Below, in pieces: positions 34,356 to 41,435 of a DNA stretch of 64,000 nucleotides (positions within the stretch are counted from its first letter, which is position 1; the number at the start of each line of letters is the position of its first letter). The DNA comes from Sulfurospirillum oryzae. Its GTDB lineage: Bacteria; Campylobacterota; Campylobacteria; Campylobacterales; Sulfurospirillaceae. The notes beneath the pieces are model-generated. The model searched no databases. It was not told where the DNA came from and saw only the letters and a list, made by a program, of their open reading frames with translations. Position numbers and translations under genes: made by a program. Location of the stretch: the NCBI RefSeq assembly GCF_025770725.1, contig NZ_JANZKZ010000004.1, forward strand, positions 124,001 through 188,000, in the 5' to 3' direction.

Positions 34356-34628
34356 CCGTATGCTCCGAAAAAAATTTCATAACTTTAGCAACTATAACGC
34401 TATTTCATAACGAATCGGGTGATTTTACAACAACTTTGTTTAAAAAAATGAAGCACTATACTTTACATGTAAATGTTTTCTCTTTGAAGAAGCTTTTTGG
34501 GATCGTAAAGCAATGTTAGGCAAATGCGTTTTACAACGTTTTTGACGTACTCTAAGCGAACTCTTTATCTTTTCAAGGGTTACGAAAGAAGTCTAATGTT
34601 ATAATCCGCGAAAAAAGAAAGAGTATAC
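34356..34628. other. Divergent intergenic region with a palindrome and a partial MITE-like end
   Basis: 273 bp without a gene, between the leftward GH17-GT2 and rightward ABC-F genes. It holds TTTACATGTAAA (34462-34473) and, at 34545-34600, a copy of the right half of the element at 6398-6563 (shared run GAAAGAAGTCTAATGTT and, before it, ACTCTTTAT). The left end and inner hairpin are not recognisable, so this looks like a decayed or solo end. TTATAAT at 34599-34605 directly after it could be the -10 of the ABC-F gene. Confidence 0.6.
34462..34473. repeat. TTTACATGTAAA palindrome (intergenic copy)
   Basis: A perfect 12-bp palindrome in the divergent gap before the ABC-F gene; an exact member of the dispersed family. 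Confidence 0.88.
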
Positions 34629-36224
34629 ATGGTCGAAGTGAACAACCTAACGATGCGTTTTGCGCATCAGCTTTTATTTGAAAATATCAATCTAAAACTT
34701 GATAAAGGTAAGCGTTATGGGCTTATTGGTGCGAATGGTGCGGGTAAAACAACCTTTTTGAAAATTTTATCACGTCAGATTGAGCCAACGAGTGGCAACA
34801 TTTCTATTGAAAATGGATTACGTGTCGGTGTTTTAAATCAAAATCAATATGCGTTTGAAGAGTTTACACTGAAAGATGCCGTAATGTATGGCAATAAACG
34901 TCTTTTTGATGCCATTAAAGAGAAAGAGCATCTCTATGCTACAGGCGATTTTTCTGACGATAAAGTGAACGATCGTTTGGCGGAGCTTGAAATCATCTGT
35001 GCGGAAGAAGATCCAACCTATGAAGTGGACGTTAATATCGAAAAGATTTTAGCATCCTTAGGCTTTCCTGTTAGTGCGCAGGATAGTTTGATGAGTGAAC
35101 TAACCGGTGGCGATAAATTTAAGATTTTGCTCGCCCAAGTGCTTTACCCCAAACCTGATGTTCTTTTTCTCGATGAGCCTACCAACAACCTAGACCTTGA
35201 GGCGATCTCTTGGTTAGAAGAACAACTTATTCGTCATGAAGGAACGATGGTTGTTATCTCGCACGATAGACACTTCCTCAACTCCGTTGTCACCAATATC
35301 TTAGATGTTGATTTTAAGAAAATCCGTGAATTTACGGGTAACTATGATGAATGGTATATGGCAGCGAATTTGATTGCAAAACAGCAAGAGATGGACAGAG
35401 ATAAAAAACTCAAAGAGAAAGAAGAGCTAGAAGCTTTCGTTCGTCGTTTCTCTGCTAATGCATCTAAAGCAAAACAAGCGACTTCACGCCAAAAAAGACT
35501 TGAAAAACTTGACATTGCAGACATCCAAACTTCTTCACGTAGAGACCCAAGTATCGTTTTTCGTATGGGACGTGACATCGGCAATGAAGTTTTAGAAGTT
35601 GAAGGCATTGAAAAAAGCTATGGTGATCAAAAAGTACTTCACAACATCAGTTTTAAAGTTGAAAAAGGCGAAAAGATTGCACTTATCGGACACAACGGTG
35701 TGGGTAAAACAACTCTGTGCAACATCCTTATGGAGCAACTCGCTTCCGATACAGGCACTGTTAAATGGGGTGCTACGATTATCCCAAGTTACTTCCCTCA
35801 AAATACAACCGATATGATTACGGGCGATTCTCAGCTGTTTGAGTGGTTGCAACAGTACGATGAGAAAAAAGATTTGGATGAAATTAGGAAGTGTTTAGGT
35901 CGTATGCTTTTCTCAGGCGAAGAGCAAAAGAAAAGTGTCTCTCAACTTAGCGGTGGCGAAAAACACCGTATGATGCTCTCTAAAATGATGCTTCAAAAAG
36001 GTAACTTCTTAGTGCTTGATGAGCCAGATAACCATCTTGACCTTGAAGCGATTATTGCTCTTGGAGAGGGTCTGTTTAAATTTGCAGGTAATGTCATTTG
36101 TGTTACTCACGATAGAGAGCTTATTGACGCGTTTGCAAACCGCATCATTGAGTTGCATCCTGATGGAACGATGATAGATTTTAAAGGTGATTATGAAGCC
36201 TTTAGAGAGACGTATGGCAGATAA
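34629..36224 (+). CDS. ABC-F ribosome-associated ATPase (YbiT-like)
   Basis: 531 aa, two ATPase domains in one chain without membrane segments. Domain 1: Walker A GANGAGKTT, signature LTGGDKFK, Walker B VLFLDEPTNNLD. A charged linker (about residues 240-310, KEKEELEAFVRRFSANASKAKQ) is the P-site tRNA interaction motif region. Domain 2: GHNGVGKTT, LSGGEKHR, FLVLDEPDNHLDLEA. ABC-F proteins bind the ribosomal E site to rescue or regulate translation. Length and the conserved start VEVNNLTMRF favour the YbiT branch. The following SUI1-like gene begins inside its 3' end. Confidence 0.9.
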   Translation: MVEVNNLTMRFAHQLLFENINLKLDKGKRYGLIGANGAGKTTFLKILSRQIEPTSGNISIENGLRVGVLNQNQYAFEEFTLKDAVMYGNKRLFDAIKEKEHLYATGDFSDDKVNDRLAELEIICAEEDPTYEVDVNIEKILASLGFPVSAQDSLMSELTGGDKFKILLAQVLYPKPDVLFLDEPTNNLDLEAISWLEEQLIRHEGTMVVISHDRHFLNSVVTNILDVDFKKIREFTGNYDEWYMAANLIAKQQEMDRDKKLKEKEELEAFVRRFSANASKAKQATSRQKRLEKLDIADIQTSSRRDPSIVFRMGRDIGNEVLEVEGIEKSYGDQKVLHNISFKVEKGEKIALIGHNGVGKTTLCNILMEQLASDTGTVKWGATIIPSYFPQNTTDMITGDSQLFEWLQQYDEKKDLDEIRKCLGRMLFSGEEQKKSVSQLSGGEKHRMMLSKMMLQKGNFLVLDEPDNHLDLEAIIALGEGLFKFAGNVICVTHDRELIDAFANRIIELHPDGTMIDFKGDYEAFRETYGR

Positions 36225-36552
36225 TAAGCCTCTCTTTTCCATTGGTTCTGCTTTAGACAAAGAAGAGGGATGGCGTTTTGAGGAAGAGAAGTCTTCCTCT
36301 CCTTCTTTGGAGATCAAACTTCCTTGTAAACATTTTTTAGTGCAAAAAATGGAAAAACGTCAAGGTAAGCCTGTTTCGATTGTCGGTCCTTTTTTTCTTG
36401 AAAAAGAAGCGCTTGCAAAACTTTGTTCACTTTTGAAAAAAAAGCTTGGTAGTGGTGGTAGATGTAAAGAGGAGTGGCTTGAGTTTCAAGGCGAATGCCG
36501 AGAAAAGCTTAAGACGCTTTTAGTGAGTGAAGGATTTCGATTTAAGGGATAA
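36214..36552 (+). CDS. SUI1/eIF1-family translation factor (YciH-like)
   Basis: 112 aa from ATG 36214, within the last codons of the ABC-F gene; the frame opens earlier but there is no plausible upstream start. The core GKPVSIVGPFFLEKEALAKLCSLLKKKLGSGGRCKEEWLEFQGECREKLKTLLVSEGFRFKG aligns with bacterial YciH and eIF1, with the hallmark KKxLGSGG and the terminal Q-G-x-x-R. YciH discriminates initiator codon and tRNA in vitro. The coupling to a ribosome-acting ABC-F gene suggests a translation-related unit. Confidence 0.85.
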   Translation: MADNKPLFSIGSALDKEEGWRFEEEKSSSPSLEIKLPCKHFLVQKMEKRQGKPVSIVGPFFLEKEALAKLCSLLKKKLGSGGRCKEEWLEFQGECREKLKTLLVSEGFRFKG

Positions 36553-36554
36553 TT

Positions 36555-37466
36555 ATGAGCTATGTACTAGGCGCTCTTTTACCTATTTGTTTGATTATCG
36601 TGGCAGGCTATGCGTTTAAGCATGCTAGTTTTCCTTCGGTTGATTTTTGGCCTAAAATGGACAAGTTCACCTACTATGTTTTAATGCCTTGTTTATTGGT
36701 CTATGAACTAGCAGTTGCTAAAATTGATTTGACTTATACGGTTAACCTTGTTCTGACATCTCTTGGCGGAATTTTTCTGATTTTAGTGATTTTAATCCTT
36801 CTTAACATGATTCTTCATTTTGAAAATAGGGCGTTTACCTCTATTGTTCAAGGAGGAATTCGTTTTAATACCTATGTTCTTTTAGCCTTGGTTAATGCTA
36901 TTTATGGCGATAAAGGCTTAGTTTTAGCTGCCATTGTCATAGCCTTTGCTATTCCGTTTATCAATATTCTCTGTATTTCTGTTTTTGCAATTTTTTTACG
37001 CGATGGTAAATTTTCGTTACGCTCTTTTTTCAAAACAATTGTGAAAAATCCTTTGATTGGCGCTTGTGTTATTGGTGGACTTATCAATGCGAGTGGTATT
37101 CCAATGCCTCTTTTTATTTTAAAAAGCATCTCGATTATTAGCCATGCCGCTTTGCCTATGGGACTTTTATCGGTAGGCGTAGGGTTGGAGCTTAAATATT
37201 TGAAGCATGCTAAAAAAGAGTTGGTTGTCTCAACCGTTGCCAAGCTTATTTTATTCCCAATGATCGCCTATGGTTTAGGTCTTTTGTTTGGGCTTAATGG
37301 CATCAGCTTGAGCATCGCTATTATTTTTGCTTCGATGCCAACGGCTACTTCTTCGCATATTTTGGCACGTGAACTTGGAGGCGATGTCTCATTAATGGCT
37401 TCCATTACAACACTTGAGACATTAGCATGCGTGGGGACACTTTTTTTAATCGTTCCGCTTTTATAG
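36555..37466 (+). CDS. AEC-family (auxin efflux carrier type) transporter
   Basis: 303 aa with about ten membrane helices. The start SYVLGALLPICLIIVAGYAFKHASF, the domain with INASGIPMP and the C-terminal SIAIIFASMPTATSSHILARELGGDVSLMASITTLETLACVGTLFLIV are AEC signatures. Bacterial members export or import organic acids such as malonate or malate. Begins 2 bp after the SUI1 gene. Its end overlaps the convergent RCK gene by 6 bp. Substrate unknown. Confidence 0.88.
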   Translation: MSYVLGALLPICLIIVAGYAFKHASFPSVDFWPKMDKFTYYVLMPCLLVYELAVAKIDLTYTVNLVLTSLGGIFLILVILILLNMILHFENRAFTSIVQGGIRFNTYVLLALVNAIYGDKGLVLAAIVIAFAIPFINILCISVFAIFLRDGKFSLRSFFKTIVKNPLIGACVIGGLINASGIPMPLFILKSISIISHAALPMGLLSVGVGLELKYLKHAKKELVVSTVAKLILFPMIAYGLGLLFGLNGISLSIAIIFASMPTATSSHILARELGGDVSLMASITTLETLACVGTLFLIVPLL

Positions 37467-38156
37467 ACTAAAATCCATTTTAAAACGTTCTATCTCAGCA
37501 CTTTTACCAACCACAACTAAAATATCACCAGCATCAAGTTTATGGTCATGCCCTTCGGTACTGAAGATAAACTCTTTTTTGAGCTCTTTATCGTGCAGAC
37601 CAATTAAAAGCATATTGTAGTTTTGTGTTGGATAGCAGGTTTGTAACATAAGTCCATTGAGAGGCGAGTGCGCACTAATGGTGATCTGCTCCATATTAAT
37701 GTCTTCTTCTCCAAAAATCGTAGCATCAATGACTTGCATGACTTCAGGTTGCGTAATGAGTTTATAGATTCTTTTCCCACAAATCTGATAGGGATCTAAA
37801 ATGGTACTTGCTCCTGCAATTTCAAGTTTATGAATCGCATCTTTGGTATGTGTGGTTGCAATAATCTCTACTTTTGGGTCTAAGGAACGAATAGAAAGGG
37901 TTAAAAAGACATTTTGCACATCTTCTTCAAAGAGTGTAAATACAAATTTGACATCTTCACCAATACCTAGACTTAACAGTGTATCATCATCGCTGTAATC
38001 CGCCACCAATAATTCAAATCCAAGTTTTTTAGCCTTAGGAAGTAAGGTGGGATCATTATCGATACAGATAAATGCGTGCCCTTGTGCTTGAAGTCGTGCG
38101 CCGATCTCAATGGCTGAACGGCTAAATCCAAAAAGAAGTATTTTGTTTTCTCTCAT
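37461..38156 (-). CDS. Stand-alone RCK (TrkA-N/TrkA-C) potassium regulator
   Basis: 231 aa, soluble. Rossmann TrkA-N domain (residues 1 to about 130): KILLFGFSRSAIEIGARLQAQGHAFICIDNDPTLL, with a serine-containing GxSxxA loop in place of GxGxxG, then VADYSDDDTLLSLGIGEDVKFVFTLFEED. The TrkA-C domain follows (about 145-230), ending GDILVVVGKSAEIERFK. It probably assembles with the channel encoded just upstream (ATGA overlap) as a second nucleotide-gated ring subunit. AAAGGAG precedes the ATG. Confidence 0.87.
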   Translation of the reverse strand: MRENKILLFGFSRSAIEIGARLQAQGHAFICIDNDPTLLPKAKKLGFELLVADYSDDDTLLSLGIGEDVKFVFTLFEEDVQNVFLTLSIRSLDPKVEIIATTHTKDAIHKLEIAGASTILDPYQICGKRIYKLITQPEVMQVIDATIFGEEDINMEQITISAHSPLNGLMLQTCYPTQNYNMLLIGLHDKELKKEFIFSTEGHDHKLDAGDILVVVGKSAEIERFKMDFSL

Positions 38157-39712
38157 TTTATACTCCTTTTATCATTGAGTTTGCGAAGGACATTGATATG
38201 GTGTTTTCTTCCCATGATAATAAGCATATCGTGGCTTTGAAGCTCAAAATTGGCAGCAGGATTGAAGTAAAAAGGAGTACGTTCTTCTTTGCGCAACACC
38301 CCAAAAAGAAGTAGTCTTTTCTCTTTAAGCCCTAGTGATCCAATAGGCTTGTTGACAAAACATGAGTGCTCATGAATAGAGATAATGTCAAATATAACCC
38401 CGGTATTCTCTGTGAGCATTTCATCAAGAGCGGCATAAGAGATAGGTTGATCAATATATTGAGCACCCATGACGCCAATTGTTTCATCGGCGCTAAAAGC
38501 GTAATTTGCGCCTGCTAAAAAATACTTTTTTTTATGAGTGTTTTTAATGACGCGAGCGATAATAATAATTTGCTTACTTAAACTTCGAGCTGTTAGTGTG
38601 ATAAAAACATTAAGTTCATCGCTGTTGGTTGCACAAATAATCTGTGCGGCGCGTTTACCCACGCCCAGCGAGCCTAGGATTCTACTTTTTGATGCATCTG
38701 CAACAATGCCGATAAGTCCTCTTTGTTGTGCGAGTTTGATTTTTGATTCGTCATTATCAATAATAACAAGCTTATAGCCATCTTCATGGAGCATTTTAGC
38801 CACCACTTCGCCGACTCTTCCGTAACCGCAAATAACAATGTAATCTTCAAGCTTTTCCACATCAGCAAAAATGCGACTCTCTTTAAGTTCAATGAGTTTG
38901 CTTTGAAAGGAGGAGACAATGATGGATGTTAAAAAGGCAAGAATGGCAACACCTAAAATAATGAGGATCATAGCGACAATCATGCCCTCTGTGGTCACAG
39001 GGACAATGTCGCCATAACCAACCGTTCCCATCGTTACAATTGCCCAATAGACAGCATCAAAAAGAGTGTTGATCTTAGGATTTTGGTGTGTTTCAAAGAT
39101 ATAGATAGCAGAGCTTCCTGTAAAAATGACAAAACTTGCAAAGGTTGCTAAGGTAAAGAGCTCAAATTTCTTTTCGGTGATGATTTCCGTAAATGTTTTC
39201 ATGCTCCTTGCATAGCGAAAGAGTTTAAAAATCCTAAAGAGAAGAAAAATCCTTAAAAAACGTAAAGGTCGGTAACTTGGTAGAATAGCCAAAAGATCGA
39301 TGATAGCCAGAGGAGAGAAAATGTATGCTAACTTTTTCTTTACAATGGCAAACAGTGTGCGTCTGAGTGAAAAAGGTAAGTCATTGTTGGTTGCTTGTTC
39401 ATAGTGTTCTAAGAATATTTTATGGCTATCTGAATAGATCCAAAAGCGAAGTAAGTATTCAATAACAAAAACAATCAAAGAAAACTGAACGAACATATCA
39501 AGATAAGCATGTCCCTCAGGATTTTTAACTTCGTAAAGTAAGAAAAGAACACTAAAAACAACAAGCAGAACCATGAAAATATCGAAATAGAATTTGAGTT
39601 TAGAGTGTTGTGCTTCTAAAAGTGCCTTGCAAAATTCTTTTGAGCGATGATACTTTGGGGATGCATCTAAAAAATAGGCAAATCGAACAAGAAGGGTCGT
39701 AATATAGCCCAT
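38153..39712 (-). CDS. Six-helix voltage-gated-like K+ channel with RCK domain
   Basis: 519 aa. Six membrane helices are followed by a cytoplasmic RCK module. The fourth helix is arginine-rich (YRPLRFLRIFLLFRIFKLFRYARSMKTF) like a voltage sensor. The pore has TMGTVGYGDIVP, the K+ selectivity filter. The TrkA-N domain starts DYIVICGYGRVGEVVAKMLHEDGYKLVIIDND and a TrkA-C domain ends the protein. It should conduct K+ across the inner membrane under nucleotide or ligand control. It is the first gene of the pair. Confidence 0.93.
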   Translation of the reverse strand: MGYITTLLVRFAYFLDASPKYHRSKEFCKALLEAQHSKLKFYFDIFMVLLVVFSVLFLLYEVKNPEGHAYLDMFVQFSLIVFVIEYLLRFWIYSDSHKIFLEHYEQATNNDLPFSLRRTLFAIVKKKLAYIFSPLAIIDLLAILPSYRPLRFLRIFLLFRIFKLFRYARSMKTFTEIITEKKFELFTLATFASFVIFTGSSAIYIFETHQNPKINTLFDAVYWAIVTMGTVGYGDIVPVTTEGMIVAMILIILGVAILAFLTSIIVSSFQSKLIELKESRIFADVEKLEDYIVICGYGRVGEVVAKMLHEDGYKLVIIDNDESKIKLAQQRGLIGIVADASKSRILGSLGVGKRAAQIICATNSDELNVFITLTARSLSKQIIIIARVIKNTHKKKYFLAGANYAFSADETIGVMGAQYIDQPISYAALDEMLTENTGVIFDIISIHEHSCFVNKPIGSLGLKEKRLLLFGVLRKEERTPFYFNPAANFELQSHDMLIIMGRKHHINVLRKLNDKRSIK

Positions 39713-39738
39713 TTTAAACCTTTGAAAAAGTATAAAAA

Positions 39739-39758
39739 AGCCTTTACATGTAAAGGCT
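39739..39758 (-). terminator. Terminator of selW built from the dispersed palindrome
   Basis: AGCCTTTACATGTAAAGGCT is a perfect 20-bp palindrome containing TTTACATGTAAA. On the minus strand it is followed by TTTTTATAC, the usual T tract. It begins at the selW stop codon. A loopless perfect palindrome is a slightly unusual terminator; a 4-nt loop would form from CATG. Confidence 0.7.
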
Positions 39759-40005
39759 AATAACCTGCTTTTTTCAGCAGTGCAGCGATCTCTCCCACTT
39801 CAGGAAAGCGTTCTATGGGTGTGCCAATTTTTTCCGTTTTGGAAAAAATAACAATATCGTCAACGACAACATCAAAAAATCCGCCCGTTTTTGGGGAAAG
39901 GGTTGTTTTGGCATTTGGATAGGCACTTAAAATTTCATCTTTCACACGGAAAGCTCGTGGCATATATCCTCAACGTGTACAATAATAGATAACAACGTTC
40001 ATCAT
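39757..40005 (-). CDS. selW: SelW/Rdx-type selenoprotein with in-frame TGA (CxxU)
   Basis: Read through one TGA (39970-39972), the frame from the ATG at 40005 gives about 82 aa: MMNVVIYYCTRUGYMPRAFRV and on to EIAALLKKAGY, with C9 and Sec12. The pattern VxYYCxxUGYxxRAxxL and the later FFDVVVDDIVIFSK are those of the SelW/SelT/SelH (Rdx) thioredoxin-like family, where CxxU or CxxC is the redox site. AAGGAAA sits right before the ATG, supporting this start over the ATG at 39963, which would drop the active site. A short stem-loop (39945-39959) about 10 nt after the TGA could act as SECIS. It starts 6 bp after the EAL/HDOD gene. Confidence 0.85.
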
Positions 40006-40011
40006 TTTTCC

Positions 40012-41253
40012 TTAGGTTTCTTTGGTATGTTCCGTTTCTTCTACAAAGAGGGTTGCATTCATGCAGGCATCATAAAGTTGTTCGGCGTTAAAGCAAGGGT
40101 AATGTCCAAGTGCTTTAATGGTCGTTTCCATGTCACATGAATGATTCATCTGCGTTGCAATATAGAGCAATTCACCTAAAAATCCTTCATGGGTGAGAAG
40201 GGCTTTTTTAATCTCATCATCCAGATGGACATTAGCTAAAAATTCTTCCATTGAGATATTGAGGTATGCGTCAATTAAAGAGAGACTTCCTGTTAAAAAG
40301 GCTTTATTGGCAAGCTCAGCTTTATTGCACGCAAGGGCTAACTCTTCCATTGTTTTGGCTCGAAATTTGACATTATTAAAAAGTTCATCTCCAAAAGGAC
40401 GATGGTGTGGTTCTCCATACAAAAAGAGCCCGAGCCATGAAAGAATTTTTTGCGGTCCCAAAAGAGTCACCATCTGTTTAATAGATGTTATCTTTTGTTT
40501 GAAATGGTAAGCCCCAGAATTGACATGGCGTAAAAGGTTATAGACAAGATCAGGACATGTTGCAAATTTGTTGGATATATAAGTGACATCGTTGTTTTCT
40601 TGAATGCAATTGATAAGTCGAATCGCATTGATGGTGTTAGGTTCAATCTTTTGGCCACTCAAAATAATAGGTTTCTCAAAAAAGTAGCCTTGAAAAAAGA
40701 GAAAATCGAGTTTAGTACACACTTCATACTCTTCGTGAGTTTCAATTTTTTCAGCAAGAAGAGGGATATTATATTTTTTGAGTTTATGAATGGCAGCTTC
40801 TAGCTGGGGAATTCCAATGGCTTGAATGTCTACTTTGATCATTTCAGTGTAAGGGAAAAGTGGTTCATAGTGTTGTATTATCAAATCACTGCAATCAAAA
40901 TCATCAAGAGAGAAACGATAGCCCAAAGAGTGTAAATATTTAACGCGCTCATACAGCGCTAAAGAGACTTTAGTGTGCTCTAAGATTTCAAAGCCAAAAT
41001 ACTCTTTTGGAAGTAGTAAAACAGCATCGCTAAACAGCATCGTTTCATCAACATTGATATACCCCATCTTGTGTCCGATGATAGGTGTAAGACCTATATT
41101 GTGAATGAGGTTAACGATGACGCGAGCGGTCGCTTTGGCATTGTCTTGAAATGTCGCAACATTGTTAATTTCGCAGGAACGGTAAAGAAGTTCATACCCA
41201 AAGCATACACCCTCTTTATCAAAAATAGGTTGTCTACCAACGTAGGTACTCAC
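40012..41253 (-). CDS. EAL-HDOD signalling protein (YuxH-like, degenerate EAL)
   Basis: 413 aa from a GTG at 41253, chosen because GGAG lies 6 bp upstream; the frame extends farther but only through the multi-hairpin repeat. The N-terminal half is an EAL fold (VGRQPIFDKEGVCFGYELLYRS, then GYRFSLDDFD). The catalytic EAL is YELLYR and key metal ligands are lacking, so c-di-GMP hydrolysis is unlikely. The C-terminal HDOD domain (about residues 190-390) includes NLLRHVNSGAYHFKQKITSIKQMVTLLGPQKILSWL. Such proteins act as signalling scaffolds. It is upstream of selW in one transcript. Confidence 0.88.
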   Translation of the reverse strand: MSTYVGRQPIFDKEGVCFGYELLYRSCEINNVATFQDNAKATARVIVNLIHNIGLTPIIGHKMGYINVDETMLFSDAVLLLPKEYFGFEILEHTKVSLALYERVKYLHSLGYRFSLDDFDCSDLIIQHYEPLFPYTEMIKVDIQAIGIPQLEAAIHKLKKYNIPLLAEKIETHEEYEVCTKLDFLFFQGYFFEKPIILSGQKIEPNTINAIRLINCIQENNDVTYISNKFATCPDLVYNLLRHVNSGAYHFKQKITSIKQMVTLLGPQKILSWLGLFLYGEPHHRPFGDELFNNVKFRAKTMEELALACNKAELANKAFLTGSLSLIDAYLNISMEEFLANVHLDDEIKKALLTHEGFLGELLYIATQMNHSCDMETTIKALGHYPCFNAEQLYDACMNATLFVEETEHTKET

Positions 41254-41287
41254 AAAGCGCTCCTTTTTTATTATGGTATAGAGTTCC

Positions 41288-41393
41288 GCAAGAACTCTTG
41301 ATACGTTTTTGAAGCAAAGCTTCAAAAAACTACGTTAACACTGAGTTTTCTTCGGCAGAAAGCCCATGCACCTTTGGTACTTAGAGTTCTTTT
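41288..41393 (+). repeat. Multi-hairpin dispersed repeat, copy A
   Basis: About 105 bp, closely matching 54516-54619. Hairpins: TTTTTGAAGC (41306-41315) with GCTTCAAAAA (41319-41328); GAGTTTTC...GAAAGCCC around 41343-41364 with loop TTCGGCA; and GCACC...GGTAC (41369-41380). The first stem differs from copy B by paired changes. Lies upstream of the EAL/HDOD gene and downstream of pgp1, both on the other strand. A further inverted repeat (41383-41416) follows and may terminate pgp1. Confidence 0.85.
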
Positions 41394-41435
41394 CAATTGA
41401 GTTTTGAAAGAGCTCTTATTGTCTAACAGAAAAGG

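Noticed and set aside
41254-41325. N-terminal extension of the EAL/HDOD protein
   Set aside because: The extension is encoded by the dispersed multi-hairpin repeat; GTG 41253 has a strong ribosome binding site.
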